A DNA stretch of 64,000 bases from Methanobrevibacter sp. (GTDB taxonomy: Archaea; Methanobacteriota; Methanobacteria; Methanobacteriales; Methanobacteriaceae): contig JAGCBE010000439.1 of the NCBI GenBank assembly GCA_017652345.1, positions 47,076-111,075 on the forward strand, written 5' to 3'. Below are positions 1-8,026 of this stretch, piece after piece. The translations under genes were made by a program, and so were the position numbers. Each line of letters begins with the position of its first letter. Position 1 is the stretch's first letter. The notes under the pieces were generated by a model that saw nothing but the letters and a program-made list of their open reading frames with translations, was not told where the DNA came from and made no database searches.

Positions 1-29
1 TCTTCACTCCTTATTTATTTTCTATACAT

Positions 30-58
30 ATTATAACATATTTTTCACAATTTGTCAA
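30..58 (-). promoter_or_regulatory. early promoter, reads left out of the window
   Basis: Minus strand TTGACA (53-58), 17-bp spacer, TATAAT (30-35) with TG one base before the -10 (extended -10). It is one of about twenty near-identical copies on this strand. Confidence 0.85.
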
Positions 59-106
59 TAGGTTTGATAAAAGTTTTTTAATTTTCTTCTAAAATATTTT
101 TTGGTC

Positions 107-283
107 TTATTTATCTTCTTCATCTACTTCCCTTTTAATTATATCAAAAATTTTTGCTATACTATTCCCCACACATATCATGTAAAATGCACCTAAAAAT
201 ATATCATTATTTCTTAAACAACTTATTCCACATCCAAAATAAAGAATAGTCAATCCAAGTCTAACATACCACTTGCTTTCCAT
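107..283 (-). CDS. small hypothetical membrane protein
   Basis: 58 aa, ATG start preceded by a GGAGAG ribosome binding site. Two hydrophobic stretches (about residues 8-22 and 29-47) suggest a two-helix membrane protein with a charged, acidic C-terminus. No family recognised. It is the last gene of the leftward cluster before the promoter at 30-58. Confidence 0.65.
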   Translation of the reverse strand: MESKWYVRLGLTILYFGCGISCLRNNDIFLGAFYMICVGNSIAKIFDIIKREVDEEDK

Positions 284-353
284 ATTTTATCTCTCCTTTA
301 TCAACTTTATATAATATTTTCTAATTCTAAATTTCCATTTTGGAAAATTTCAA

Positions 354-542
354 TTAAGCATAATACCACATTATAATTTTATGTTCTGTTTTATCATGAC
401 TTTCCCAAGGTAATATAGATATCTTTTTAGCAATTTTTTGTTTATAATATTCGTTTGCTCTATTAAGAATAATATCTTTAAATTTATAAGCTTGTTCAAA
501 TGTATCAAAAAATTCAAATGTTAAATTATATTTTCTTTTCAT
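354..542 (-). CDS. hypothetical early protein
   Basis: 62 aa, basic and aromatic-rich. Its start directly abuts the stop of the upstream gene at 543, which suggests translational coupling. No family recognised. Confidence 0.6.
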   Translation of the reverse strand: MKRKYNLTFEFFDTFEQAYKFKDIILNRANEYYKQKIAKKISILPWESHDKTEHKIIMWYYA

Positions 543-800
543 TTACAATACCTCCATTTCATGCAAACCTAAACTATAACCACCACCATTATCATTATAT
601 TCAACTCCAAACTCATCTTCTTTATAATATGTATCTTCTGGTTCTCTTTCACGCCAATATTCAACATCATAGTTTCTAAATAAAACTTTATTTCTCTCTT
701 TCAAATATTCCATTGCTTTTTCTTTTGTTTCATATATTGTAAAATCATCATCCCAATCTAACTCATCTCTTGTTCTTTCCCAAACTACCCAAACTTTCAT
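543..800 (-). CDS. hypothetical acidic early protein
   Basis: 85 aa, rich in Asp/Glu/Tyr/Trp with a GGG turn near the C-terminus. Its start overlaps the stop of the zinc-ribbon gene upstream by one base. Small acidic proteins of this kind are common in early phage operons. Function unknown. Confidence 0.65.
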   Translation of the reverse strand: MKVWVVWERTRDELDWDDDFTIYETKEKAMEYLKERNKVLFRNYDVEYWREREPEDTYYKEDEFGVEYNDNGGGYSLGLHEMEVL

Positions 801-1024
801 TATATTACCCCCTCAAATTTATAAAAATTTTCATTGCAAAATAAACATACATAAGTATATTCTTTTAAATCACTTTTTAATAAATATCTATCGCAATGAG
901 GACATCTTGCATTTGTTCCATATTTTTTTAAAAGCTCTTTTTGATAAAATTCTATTGCCTCTTTATCTTGCTCATTTTCACAAAACTCGCTAAACTTTTT
1001 ATACATTTTGTCCATCTTACTCAT
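800..1024 (-). CDS. small zinc-ribbon protein
   Basis: 74 aa from the ATG at 1024, which has AAGGAGG just upstream; an in-frame start further upstream is less likely. The C-terminal half carries two CxxC knuckles (CPHC and CLFC), the mark of a zinc ribbon. Lies in the leftward early cluster. Partner or target unknown. Confidence 0.7.
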   Translation of the reverse strand: MSKMDKMYKKFSEFCENEQDKEAIEFYQKELLKKYGTNARCPHCDRYLLKSDLKEYTYVCLFCNENFYKFEGVI

Positions 1025-1035
1025 ATTTTCCTCCT

Positions 1036-1272
1036 TTAACTTAACCATTGCTCATAAATATAATCGTAGTCAACTTGCATAATTTCTGCCAATTTTCCAA
1101 AACATCTTTCTCTAACTATGCTATCTGCATCTCCGCCTAAAATATCATAAACATCTTCATGATTATCTAGCGCCTCATACAAATCTTCAAATGTTGATTC
1201 TTCATTTAATGTTTCGCCTATTTCATCAGTTTCATATTCTTTCATATACCACTCTTTAATTTTAGTTTCCAT
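1036..1272 (-). CDS. hypothetical acidic early protein
   Basis: 78 aa, strongly acidic. The C-terminal part (VRERxFxKLAEIMxVDYDYIYxxWL) looks like a helical module I associate with phage early proteins, but I cannot name it. Packed between neighbours with very short gaps. Confidence 0.65.
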   Translation of the reverse strand: METKIKEWYMKEYETDEIGETLNEESTFEDLYEALDNHEDVYDILGGDADSIVRERCFGKLAEIMQVDYDYIYEQWLS

Positions 1273-1274
1273 AA

Positions 1275-1643
1275 TTATATAGCCTCCTCTTCTTCATCTT
1301 CAAAAACATCATCAATATATTTATATGTTTTTGGTAATTTATAAGTTAGTTTTCCATTTCTTACAAATTCTACAACATCTCCAAACATACCAGTACTAAT
1401 AATTATGTCAAATGCAAAGAAAAGTGTTTTATTATTGATTTCAGTTAGCGGAAAAATAATTTTGTTTTTGCCATTATAATATCTATACATTATTGTTGTT
1501 TCAAAATTATCTTCTAATTTTGTGCCTATTCTATAAGCAATTTCATAAGCTAACTCTTTTATTGTATAACACATAAATCTGTTATCTTGTAACTCTAACC
1601 ATGTTTCATTTAATACCTTAACTATTTCATTTTCTTTTTTCAT
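1275..1643 (-). CDS. hypothetical early protein
   Basis: 122 aa, mixed alpha/beta appearance with an acidic tail ending EEEEA. First gene behind the promoter at 1677-1705, with a GGAGAA-type site before its ATG. No family recognised. Confidence 0.7.
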   Translation of the reverse strand: MKKENEIVKVLNETWLELQDNRFMCYTIKELAYEIAYRIGTKLEDNFETTIMYRYYNGKNKIIFPLTEINNKTLFFAFDIIISTGMFGDVVEFVRNGKLTYKLPKTYKYIDDVFEDEEEEAI

Positions 1644-1676
1644 ATTCTTTTCTCCTTTTCTTTTTGGTATGTCTAT

Positions 1677-1705
1677 ATTATACCATACTTTTTTATGTTT
1701 GTCAA
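1677..1705 (-). promoter_or_regulatory. early promoter for 1275-1643 and downstream genes
   Basis: TTGACA (1700-1705), 17 bp, TATAAT (1677-1682), extended TG. Heads the run of genes down to 107. Confidence 0.9.
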
Positions 1706-1723
1706 TAAGTTTTTGAAACTTTT

Positions 1724-1960
1724 TTAAAAATTTTTGCTACATAAATTATTCCAATATCTTGCCTCTTTTTGTTCTATTACAAGTGTAATTTCCTCTTCTC
1801 CAAAAATCTTCTTGCAATTTTCTAAATAATATTCTCCAATTCCGTACCTTGCTTTTAAATATTTAACAACTTGTTTTGGCGTTTCAAAATCTTCTTTATG
1901 AAACTTTATCATGTCTAAATATTTCTGTTTGCCTTTTTGAATAATAAAACATTTTATCAT
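1724..1960 (-). CDS. hypothetical early protein
   Basis: 78 aa, basic. Sits alone between its own promoter (1992-2020) and the promoter of the next gene. No family recognised. Confidence 0.65.
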   Translation of the reverse strand: MIKCFIIQKGKQKYLDMIKFHKEDFETPKQVVKYLKARYGIGEYYLENCKKIFGEEEITLVIEQKEARYWNNLCSKNF

Positions 1961-1991
1961 GTTTATCTCTCCTTTTCTATTTTCTAATTAT

Positions 1992-2020
1992 ATTATAACA
2001 CATTTTTTAGCGTTTGTCAA
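1992..2020 (-). promoter_or_regulatory. early promoter for 1724-1960
   Basis: TTGACA (2015-2020), 17 bp, TATAAT (1992-1997), extended TG. Confidence 0.9.
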
Positions 2021-2051
2021 TAGTTTTATTAAACTTTTTTAAATTATTTTT

Positions 2052-2142
2052 TAGCAAACAAAAGCATGGCTAGGATCGATTTTATTTTATAGGTATATAA
2101 CTATATGCCTTTATGCTAGAAAATCAATTCTAGGGCATCCTC
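2052..2142 (-). terminator. structured 3' region after 2152-2718
   Basis: Gene-free stretch with two hairpins in the leftward transcript: CTAGAA/TTCTAG (about 2114-2133) and a GGCATATAG/TATATACC-type stem (about 2090-2108). Probable terminator or processing structure; no clear T-run. Confidence 0.4.
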
Positions 2143-2151
2143 GTGTGTCTT

Positions 2152-2718
2152 TTATGCTAACTCAATACTTATCTCATGGCTTGTATATTGGTCTTTAATT
2201 AACTCCGCTAATTGTCTATTAAATTTCATTGCTCTTTCCTTGCCCTCTCCATAATATAAACCACTTATGTAACCTCTTTTCCATTTTCCTTTACAAGTTA
2301 TATAATTATCGTTATTTCCAACTTTTAAAACATAAACACCTTTATCATTTTCAAAAATGCTATTTTTAAATATATTAAATAAATCTGTATATTCTTTTTG
2401 ATATTTTTCTCTGTTACAATACATATCATAACCATCAAGATTATGTAATTTCATATATTTTTGCATTCTGTTGTCTGCATATAAAATTTTTGTAGTGCTA
2501 TCATTTAACGCGCAAACTTGTAAGTCGCCACTTAAAATACAAGACATTAAAGCTTTTAATTTGTCATCAAAAGTATAGTTCTTGTATTGCTCTTTATTAG
2601 AGTTACAAAACTCCCATGCTCTATAATCTTTTGGATATACATTGTTACTATCTGTACTCAATGTAATTTTGTTTTTCTTTTCATTTAATGATAACCTTTT
2701 TAATAATTCATAACTCAT
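2152..2718 (-). CDS. hypothetical early protein
   Basis: 188 aa, one of the largest of the left cluster, with its own promoter (2750-2778) and a GGAGG site. Rich in Tyr, Asn and Lys; no catalytic motif or zinc site recognised. Confidence 0.75.
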   Translation of the reverse strand: MSYELLKRLSLNEKKNKITLSTDSNNVYPKDYRAWEFCNSNKEQYKNYTFDDKLKALMSCILSGDLQVCALNDSTTKILYADNRMQKYMKLHNLDGYDMYCNREKYQKEYTDLFNIFKNSIFENDKGVYVLKVGNNDNYITCKGKWKRGYISGLYYGEGKERAMKFNRQLAELIKDQYTSHEISIELA

Positions 2719-2749
2719 ATTTAATTCCTCCTTGTTTTATTATGATTAT

Positions 2750-2778
2750 ATTATAACATACTTTTTAACATTTGTCAA
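2750..2778 (-). promoter_or_regulatory. early promoter for 2152-2718
   Basis: TTGACA (2773-2778), 17 bp, TATAAT (2750-2755), extended TG. Confidence 0.9.
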
Positions 2779-2796
2779 TAGTTTTTTGAAAATATT

Positions 2797-3168
2797 TTAA
2801 TTTTCATTTAGTCGCGCTAAAACATTTCCAAAATCTGCTAGTTTACAATACTGATTTGCGCCACTAGTCCAATCTTTTTCGTGTTCCATTGTTCTATATA
2901 AAATATTATCCGCCCACTCATTTTTCCAAAATCTAACATCGCTAATTGAAAAATATTCAAACTGATTTGTTATGTTGCTTTTTAATACACAAGAAAACTC
3001 ATAATGATTTTTATGAAAACTATGTAAAGTCCAATTGTTTTGTTTACATAATGTTCTTAACGCGTTTCTATATTCTTTTTGAAACTCCTCATATTCTGGC
3101 GAAGTGTAACCGCCATAATCTTCAATTTCCTTGTTATACCATTTTTTAATAAAACTTTTAATTTCCAT
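2797..3168 (-). CDS. hypothetical early protein
   Basis: 123 aa with many aromatic residues (Trp, Tyr, Phe). GGAGG precedes the ATG. Likely co-transcribed with 3183-3407 from the promoter at 3434. A plus-strand reading frame inside it is a shadow. No family recognised. Confidence 0.7.
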   Translation of the reverse strand: MEIKSFIKKWYNKEIEDYGGYTSPEYEEFQKEYRNALRTLCKQNNWTLHSFHKNHYEFSCVLKSNITNQFEYFSISDVRFWKNEWADNILYRTMEHEKDWTSGANQYCKLADFGNVLARLNEN

Positions 3169-3182
3169 ATTTTATTCCTCCT

Positions 3183-3407
3183 TTAATTAAAATAATCATG
3201 ATATATCTTTTTAATTTTGTTTATATCTTCTGTTTCAATTTCAATTTTATAATCATATTTCAATTGATATGTTGCCTCTTCAATTGCATGGTCTACTCCA
3301 TAACCATCCATTTGTATTTCTATAAGTCCGCTAAAATAATCTTTATTGTCGCATATTTCAATTTGTAAGTAACTATTTTCATTATAGATATCTTTTATTC
3401 TATTCAT
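3183..3407 (-). CDS. hypothetical early protein
   Basis: 74 aa, acidic, first gene behind the promoter at 3434-3462. The C-terminal part resembles a small alpha/beta fold. Not recognised. Confidence 0.65.
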   Translation of the reverse strand: MNRIKDIYNENSYLQIEICDNKDYFSGLIEIQMDGYGVDHAIEEATYQLKYDYKIEIETEDINKIKKIYHDYFN

Positions 3408-3433
3408 TTTCTTCTCTCCTTTACTATGATTAT

Positions 3434-3462
3434 ATTATATCATATTTTTCAATGTTTGTCAA
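3434..3462 (-). promoter_or_regulatory. early promoter for 3183-3407
   Basis: TTGACA (3457-3462), 17 bp, TATAAT (3434-3439), extended TG. Confidence 0.9.
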
Positions 3463-3481
3463 TAGATTTTTAAAAATATTT

Positions 3482-3652
3482 TTATCTTTTTCCAAAATGT
3501 ATTATTGATTTTATTCCATAAATTTCTGGCTCTCCTATAACTTGCGGATAATTTTCAACCATAAATACAATATACTCTTCACTTAATTTTTGTGCGTACT
3601 CTTCCATTTCTTTTGCGCTATTAAATACCTTATTGATTTCCAATTCTTCCAT
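3482..3652 (-). CDS. hypothetical small early protein
   Basis: 56 aa. Its ATG overlaps the stop of 3652-3960 (TAATG), a coupled arrangement. The N-terminal half is a probable acidic helix. No family recognised. Confidence 0.6.
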   Translation of the reverse strand: MEELEINKVFNSAKEMEEYAQKLSEEYIVFMVENYPQVIGEPEIYGIKSIIHFGKR

Positions 3653-3960
3653 TATAGAGTTCCCTCCTCTTCTAATATCTTGATTTGTTCATTTGCAATT
3701 GGTAGTGCAATTTCAACTGATTTCTTATAGATTTCCTCGCTATATTCAATGCTATCTTCAAACAATTCTAGCCACCATGAATCTTTTGGATCGTTGCTAG
3801 GTTTTCCCAAAAACTTATTTATATGCAACCATCCTAAACAATTTAATGTTGTTTTATCATAAACTTTTGCAATATATTCATGATTATTTTTGTAAACTAA
3901 TGTTACTTTTGGTATAAAATTTTTAATATCAAATTTTTCTAAATCTCTACTGATTTCCAT
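3652..3960 (-). CDS. hypothetical early protein
   Basis: 102 aa, with a probable helical, acidic C-terminus. GGAGG-like site before the start; overlaps 3482-3652 by one base. Likely driven from the promoter at 4194. No family recognised. Confidence 0.65.
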   Translation of the reverse strand: MEISRDLEKFDIKNFIPKVTLVYKNNHEYIAKVYDKTTLNCLGWLHINKFLGKPSNDPKDSWWLELFEDSIEYSEEIYKKSVEIALPIANEQIKILEEEGTL

Positions 3961-3977
3961 GTCAATTTTCCTCCATT

Positions 3978-4166
3978 TTATTTTAACATTTTAAAATCTT
4001 CACTCTCAATAAACTCTTCAATTGCCTCAATTTCTTTTAATCTATTTATTGCAAATTGTAAATTCATACTACTAAATCTAAAACCATTCTGTTCGTTTAC
4101 TATGTCTATAATATGTTGTTTGCAATTTTCTTTTTCACTTTTTAAATGTTCTAAATATTTTTCCAT
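3978..4166 (-). CDS. hypothetical helical early protein
   Basis: 62 aa, predicted almost entirely helical (Glu/Lys/Leu-rich), first gene behind the promoter at 4194-4222. Function unknown. Confidence 0.6.
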   Translation of the reverse strand: MEKYLEHLKSEKENCKQHIIDIVNEQNGFRFSSMNLQFAINRLKEIEAIEEFIESEDFKMLK

Positions 4167-4193
4167 ATTTTTCTTCTCCTTTACTATGATTAC

Positions 4194-4222
4194 ATTATAT
4201 CATACTTTTTACTATTTGTCAA
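4194..4222 (-). promoter_or_regulatory. early promoter for 3978-4166
   Basis: TTGACA (4217-4222), 17 bp, TATAAT (4194-4199), extended TG. Confidence 0.9.
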
Positions 4223-4238
4223 TAGTTTTTACAAAATT

Positions 4239-4499
4239 TTAATATAAAATTGTATATGGATATTGTTCTAAATCTATTGTTTTATATTCTCCAAACTTTT
4301 TTAATGCCTCCATGATTTCTATATAAAGCTCTTCAATTTCGCCATTATACCATTGCGCCCTTAATTTATCTATTGTTTTTGATATTTCACTAAAATCAAC
4401 TGGCTCATTAAACATTATCATTTCTGTATAAAGTCTGCCATTACTATAATCTCTTTCACTATCTTGTATAATTATTTCTTTTACCATATTTTTATTCAT
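4239..4499 (-). CDS. hypothetical early protein
   Basis: 86 aa, acidic alpha/beta-looking protein with GGAGG upstream; follows 4512-4673 closely and is probably in its operon. Not recognised. Confidence 0.65.
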   Translation of the reverse strand: MNKNMVKEIIIQDSERDYSNGRLYTEMIMFNEPVDFSEISKTIDKLRAQWYNGEIEELYIEIMEALKKFGEYKTIDLEQYPYTILY

Positions 4500-4511
4500 G
4501 ATTTTCCTCCT

Positions 4512-4673
4512 TTAATCTCTTGCAAAACTCTTTAAATCATCTTTTAATACCAAAACTAGTTTTATATCTGCCCACTCTTCAATGTTTCCATGTTCTAAAA
4601 TCTCGCTATTTCTTTTCTCAATTTCTTCTGCCTCTTCTTTTGTGATTTCTTTTTTATCTACAAAATATCTCAT
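4512..4673 (-). CDS. hypothetical small helical protein
   Basis: 53 aa, ATG with a good ribosome binding site and its own promoter at 4707. The first half is rich in Glu and Lys and probably a single helix. Not recognised. Confidence 0.6.
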   Translation of the reverse strand: MRYFVDKKEITKEEAEEIEKRNSEILEHGNIEEWADIKLVLVLKDDLKSFARD

Positions 4674-4706
4674 AATCTTCACTCCTTGTTTTCTTTTATT
4701 GATTAT

Positions 4707-4735
4707 ATTATACCATATTTTTGTAAGTTTGTCAA
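4707..4735 (-). promoter_or_regulatory. early promoter for 4512-4673
   Basis: TTGACA (4730-4735), 17 bp, TATAAT (4707-4712), extended TG. Confidence 0.9.
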
Positions 4736-4753
4736 TAGTTTTTATAAAAATTT

Positions 4754-5083
4754 TTAATCATTTAACTCATTATATAAAACATTGTTTAGTTCTTCATTGT
4801 ACTTTTTGATTTTTTTCATTGCTTGTTTGCAACCGCCCTCAATAGCTAGTGTGATTAACTTTATTTCCTTGTCTGTTAGATTAAAAAACATTGTTAGATA
4901 TTCTTTTAGGTTCTCAAAATTAAGTGTTTTAAATTCGTTTTTAGCGACTTTAAATAGCATATATTCTTGATTAAATTTAATGTAATATGTTATCTCTATT
5001 TCTAAACTATTTAAACAAAATGTCGCGCCTAAACAATTACCATTATTTGTTACACTTTTTAATCTCAATTCTCTAATCTCCAC
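4754..5083 (-). CDS. hypothetical early protein
   Basis: 109 aa: beta-rich N-terminus, helical C-terminus with an EGGCKQA turn. Own promoter at 5118. Plus-strand frames here are shadows. No family recognised. Confidence 0.65.
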   Translation of the reverse strand: MEIRELRLKSVTNNGNCLGATFCLNSLEIEITYYIKFNQEYMLFKVAKNEFKTLNFENLKEYLTMFFNLTDKEIKLITLAIEGGCKQAMKKIKKYNEELNNVLYNELND

Positions 5084-5117
5084 TATCTTCTCTCCTCTTC
5101 TCTTTTATTATGATTAT

Positions 5118-5146
5118 ATTATATCACACTTTTCAAAATTTGTCAA
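5118..5146 (-). promoter_or_regulatory. early promoter for 4754-5083
   Basis: TTGACA (5141-5146), 17 bp, TATAAT (5118-5123), extended TG. Confidence 0.9.
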
Positions 5147-5194
5147 TAGATTTTCAAAACTTTTTTACAATTTATTTTTATTCAAAATTTCGTG

Positions 5195-5512
5195 TTATTC
5201 TTCTTCAAACAAACCTAAACTGGCTAGTGTTTTTGGATAGTCTAATTCTAAATCATTATAAAAAATTCTATTATCAACATTTTCTGATTCTGCATAGTTT
5301 ACATAATTTCCCTCTTCTATATTCATTGTAAATTCATGAGGCATTTCCAAAAATCCTCTACTTGCAATTGATATATAATCACTATTTATACCATAAGTAT
5401 TACAAGCTAATTTAATTTCCTCTTTTCCATAATGTTCCATTAAATTCAAAATAAAATCAATTCTGTTTTTAATTTCCTTTACCTCTTCAATATTCAAACA
5501 ATTATCTCTCAT
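5195..5512 (-). CDS. hypothetical acidic early protein
   Basis: 105 aa from the ATG at 5512, which follows AAGGAGGAAAC. An upstream in-frame start would place the promoter (5544-5572) inside the gene, so the shorter form is chosen. Acidic; not recognised. Confidence 0.7.
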   Translation of the reverse strand: MRDNCLNIEEVKEIKNRIDFILNLMEHYGKEEIKLACNTYGINSDYISIASRGFLEMPHEFTMNIEEGNYVNYAESENVDNRIFYNDLELDYPKTLASLGLFEEE

Positions 5513-5543
5513 AATGTTTCCTCCTTTTTGATTTTCTAATATT

Positions 5544-5572
5544 ATTATAACATACTTTTCAAAAATTGTCAA
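5544..5572 (-). promoter_or_regulatory. early promoter for 5195-5512
   Basis: TTGACA (5567-5572), 17 bp, TATAAT (5544-5549), extended TG. Confidence 0.9.
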
Positions 5573-5576
5573 TAGT

Positions 5577-5816
5577 TTATTTAATACTTTTTACAATTTC
5601 TTCTGTTTCCAACATTTTAACTTGCAATTCATTTCTAATTTTTGCGATTTCATTTCTTAATGATTTCAATTTCAACCATTTTTGGTGTGCCTCTTCAACC
5701 TCTTGATTTTCCAAGCGACTAAAACTGCCATGCTTTTTATAAATCTCTATCATAATATCTGTAATATATGTTTCATAATCAAAAATTGTTTGCTCAATTT
5801 CTTTATATATATTCAT
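5577..5816 (-). CDS. hypothetical coiled-coil early protein
   Basis: 79 aa, nearly all helical with heptad-like Leu/Ile spacing over the C-terminal 50 residues. AGGAGGTT precedes the start. Follows 5829-5999 directly. Function unknown. Confidence 0.65.
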   Translation of the reverse strand: MNIYKEIEQTIFDYETYITDIMIEIYKKHGSFSRLENQEVEEAHQKWLKLKSLRNEIAKIRNELQVKMLETEEIVKSIK

Positions 5817-5828
5817 ATTTTTAACCTC

Positions 5829-5999
5829 CTAAAAGCTACCAAAAAATTCTGCTAGTGCCTCATTTGTTCCACACTCACTACAAATTTCTGTTTCATTATC
5901 TTTTCTACTTATTGCGCCCATGCCTCTAAATTCCTTTTTACATATAGGACAAATTTTAATTTCCTCTTCTCTTTCTACCTTGATTTTTTCCATTTTCAT
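5829..5999 (-). CDS. small zinc-knuckle phage protein
   Basis: 56 aa with two CxxC pairs, CPIC near residue 17 and CSEC near residue 42, separated by a GMGAISRKDNxTEIC segment. This layout is typical of small zinc proteins common in Firmicutes phage early regions. Role unknown. Good ribosome binding site (GGAGG). Confidence 0.75.
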   Translation of the reverse strand: MKMEKIKVEREEEIKICPICKKEFRGMGAISRKDNETEICSECGTNEALAEFFGSF

Positions 6000-6008
6000 T
6001 TCCTCCTT

Positions 6009-6167
6009 TTAATCTAGTTTACTATAATTCTTCAATTCTTCTTCTGTTATTTCAATTCCGTTTTGGTCAAACATTTTATTTCCATTTTTGTAAACCTTAA
6101 AAAATGTTCCATTATTCATTTTATAAGTACCATAATATTCCATTTCGCTATTTCCATAAAAGTCCAT
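6009..6167 (-). CDS. hypothetical small early protein
   Basis: 52 aa, first gene behind the promoter at 6198. Repeated short beta-like YxxN segments, then an acidic C-terminal helix. Not recognised. Confidence 0.6.
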   Translation of the reverse strand: MDFYGNSEMEYYGTYKMNNGTFFKVYKNGNKMFDQNGIEITEEELKNYSKLD

Positions 6168-6197
6168 GTTTTAACCTCCTTTTTATTTTCTAATAAT

Positions 6198-6226
6198 ATT
6201 ATACCACACTTTTAATTTCTTGTCAA
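6198..6226 (-). promoter_or_regulatory. early promoter for 6009-6167
   Basis: TTGACA (6221-6226), 17 bp, TATAAT (6198-6203), extended TG. The stop codon of 6223-6378 lies inside this -35 box. Confidence 0.9.
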
Positions 6227-6378
6227 TAGTTTTTTAATAAATTTATAAAATTATATTTGTGCTTGATTTTATTAAATTGCTTTTTGGTGTACTTGTTTTT
6301 ATACATTATAAATTTATTATCATTTTCCATACTATAAAATACTATACTATCTCTATACTCAATATAATATATATTCAT
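6223..6378 (-). CDS. hypothetical basic small protein
   Basis: 51 aa, Lys/Tyr/Asn-rich and basic, preceded by AGGAGGC. Its TGA stop is formed by the TTGACA of the next promoter. Not recognised. Confidence 0.55.
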   Translation of the reverse strand: MNIYYIEYRDSIVFYSMENDNKFIMYKNKYTKKQFNKIKHKYNFINLLKNY

Positions 6379-6538
6379 TTTGTGCCTCCTATTCAAACAA
6401 AATCATGCCTATTTTTGATTTTCTGTTTTAACCTATATTCTTATATACCTATAAATTAAAATTGCCTTATAATTAAATCTCGTGGCTCTATTTCGTTTTT
6501 GATTTTAGCTTTTGTAAAATTTCAATTCTGCAATATTT

Positions 6539-6775
6539 TTATATGTTCCAAAATCCATATTTATCAAAAATTTCTTTTAAATTTTTAAAAATTTCACGTT
6601 CCTCTTCTGCTTCTTCTATCATTTTTTCAAGCTCAAATTCTCTACATTTTCTGTTATATTCTATTCTTTTTTTATTATTTTCTTCAATTGAATCAAATAT
6701 TAACATAATAATTATGCTTATTATAAATGTGGTTATAATCAAAAATATTATTAAAAAAATTTCATAAATTTCCAT
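6539..6775 (-). CDS. membrane-anchored coiled-coil protein
   Basis: 78 aa from the ATG at 6775, chosen because GGAGGAAT precedes it and the longer frame would overlap 6795-7016. One strongly hydrophobic N-terminal segment (about residues 5-27) is followed by a charged helix rich in Glu, Lys and Arg. Likely an inner-membrane protein with a cytoplasmic coil. The stretch 6379-6538 downstream shows nothing supportable. Confidence 0.65.
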   Translation of the reverse strand: MEIYEIFLIIFLIITTFIISIIIMLIFDSIEENNKKRIEYNRKCREFELEKMIEEAEEEREIFKNLKEIFDKYGFWNI

Positions 6776-6794
6776 AAATAATTCCTCCTTTATG

Positions 6795-7016
6795 TTAATC
6801 TTCATAAAAGCTTGTAAATTCCATAATACTATCATAAGTCCATGCAAGGTATTGACTAAAACTAAAATCATTATATTCTTTTTTGATATCTTCATATAAT
6901 AATGCGCCTAGTCTATTGATTTTATTATCTTTTATAAAGTCCTCTTTTGTTAGATTTTTTTCCTTGATATTCTTATACATTTCTTTTTCTACTTTATACG
7001 CATAAGGTTCAAACAT
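6795..7016 (-). CDS. hypothetical early protein
   Basis: 73 aa, helical and aromatic-rich, with an AGGTAT-type site before the ATG. It follows the J-domain gene and its hairpin, so it may depend on read-through. Not recognised. Confidence 0.6.
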   Translation of the reverse strand: MFEPYAYKVEKEMYKNIKEKNLTKEDFIKDNKINRLGALLYEDIKKEYNDFSFSQYLAWTYDSIMEFTSFYED

Positions 7017-7074
7017 TTTTTAATACCTCCATTTTAGATTTTATTATATTTCACTTATGTATTTTATAGGAAGG

Positions 7075-7093
7075 AAGGGGCGTTATGCCCCTT
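7075..7093 (-). terminator. hairpin directly after the shifted stop of the J-domain gene
   Basis: Perfect 7-bp stem AAGGGGC/GCCCCTT with a 5-nt loop; in the leftward transcript it is followed by TTCCTTCC, a weak U-tract. It begins three bases beyond the TAA that ends the +1-shifted frame of the J-domain gene, which supports that stop as the real one. Confidence 0.6.
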
Positions 7094-7095
7094 TA

Positions 7096-7588
7096 TTATG
7101 CCTCTAACTTTACATAAGGATCATTTTCTATTGTTTCATTTCCGCCATAAAGCTCTTAATTCTGCCATGTTTAATTTCTTTTTACCTCTTTTTTTGTAAC
7201 CGCCCTCATGATAATACCATGCCAACTTGTTTGGCGACCACCTAAATTTTAGAGATTTTAAAATTTCTGCATAGCTTTTTGTTTCGCCACTTATCCATAA
7301 CCACTCGCCAATTATTTCAATTGTAACATTGTCAAAATGTATTATCTTTTCAATTATGTTCTTGAATATATCTGGTGTTTCATTGCATACCTTGTAGTAT
7401 TTTACATTATCTTTATTTTTTCTATAATCTTTTACCTCGCTAAATTTCTTATCATATTCATTTTGCATTTCTTGAAAATCTTTTGTGGTATCTCTGTCCT
7501 TGTTTCTGTCTGGGTGTAGCATAAATACCACTTTTTTATATTCTTTTTTTAACTCTTCTAATGTTTCAACATTTTCAAAATATTTCAT
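7096..7588 (-). CDS. J-domain protein, completed by a +1 shift at CGG
   Basis: About 163 aa. The N-terminus is a J-domain with the HPD tripeptide (near residue 25), which stimulates Hsp70 ATPases. The C-terminal part (WLWISGxTKxY ... FRWSxxxxAWYYH) resembles J-domain proteins of mobile elements. The zero frame ends W-CGG-AAA-TGA at 7136. Skipping the C at 7144 reads Gly and continues WGNETIENDPYVKLEA, stopping at 7096-7098 just before a hairpin. The 'LWG' then matches the glycine expected at this point in relatives I remember. Own promoter at 7621. It may recruit the host DnaK; that is inference. Confidence 0.8.
7142..7144 (-). other. CGG +1 frameshift site A (quadruplet CGGA)
   Basis: Zero-frame TGG CGG AAA TGA; skipping C gives TGG GGA AAT GAA. 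Restores the C-terminus of the J-domain gene. Confidence 0.75.
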
Positions 7589-7620
7589 TTCGTTTCCTCC
7601 TTGTTTCTTATTATGTCTTT

Positions 7621-7649
7621 ATTATATCATAACTTTTCAAAATTGTCAA
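7621..7649 (-). promoter_or_regulatory. early promoter for the J-domain gene
   Basis: TTGACA (7644-7649), 17 bp, TATAAT (7621-7626), extended TG. Confidence 0.9.
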
Positions 7650-7675
7650 TAGTTTTGATAAAACTTTTTTAGATT

Positions 7676-8023
7676 TTATTTTTTTTCAAATTCTTGTTCA
7701 TATTGCCCTATTAAAAGTATTGTTTTTGATAATTCAACCGAGTTATCATTCCATAACAATTGATTACCATAATAAATTTTATTCAATTCTATAATATATT
7801 CTGCAAGTGCTTTTTTCAATTCTTTATTTACATATTCTTCTCCATAACAACTTGTTATCAATTCTTCTCTTGTACGCCATATAACGCCTTCATTTTGCAA
7901 ATAATCATATTCCAATATTGCATTTTCAAATTTCTCTTTTTGCTCACTATTTAATTTTTGCATTATATTTTTTTTCATATTTTCAACTTTTATTGTTTGT
8001 GCTATTTCTTCTGCATAACTCAT
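7676..8023 (-). CDS. hypothetical helical early protein
   Basis: 115 aa, predicted mostly helical, acidic, with a good AGGAGG-type site. Downstream of 8027-8131 in the same operon (promoter 8154). Not recognised. Confidence 0.7.
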   Translation of the reverse strand: MSYAEEIAQTIKVENMKKNIMQKLNSEQKEKFENAILEYDYLQNEGVIWRTREELITSCYGEEYVNKELKKALAEYIIELNKIYYGNQLLWNDNSVELSKTILLIGQYEQEFEKK

Positions 8024-8026
8024 ATT

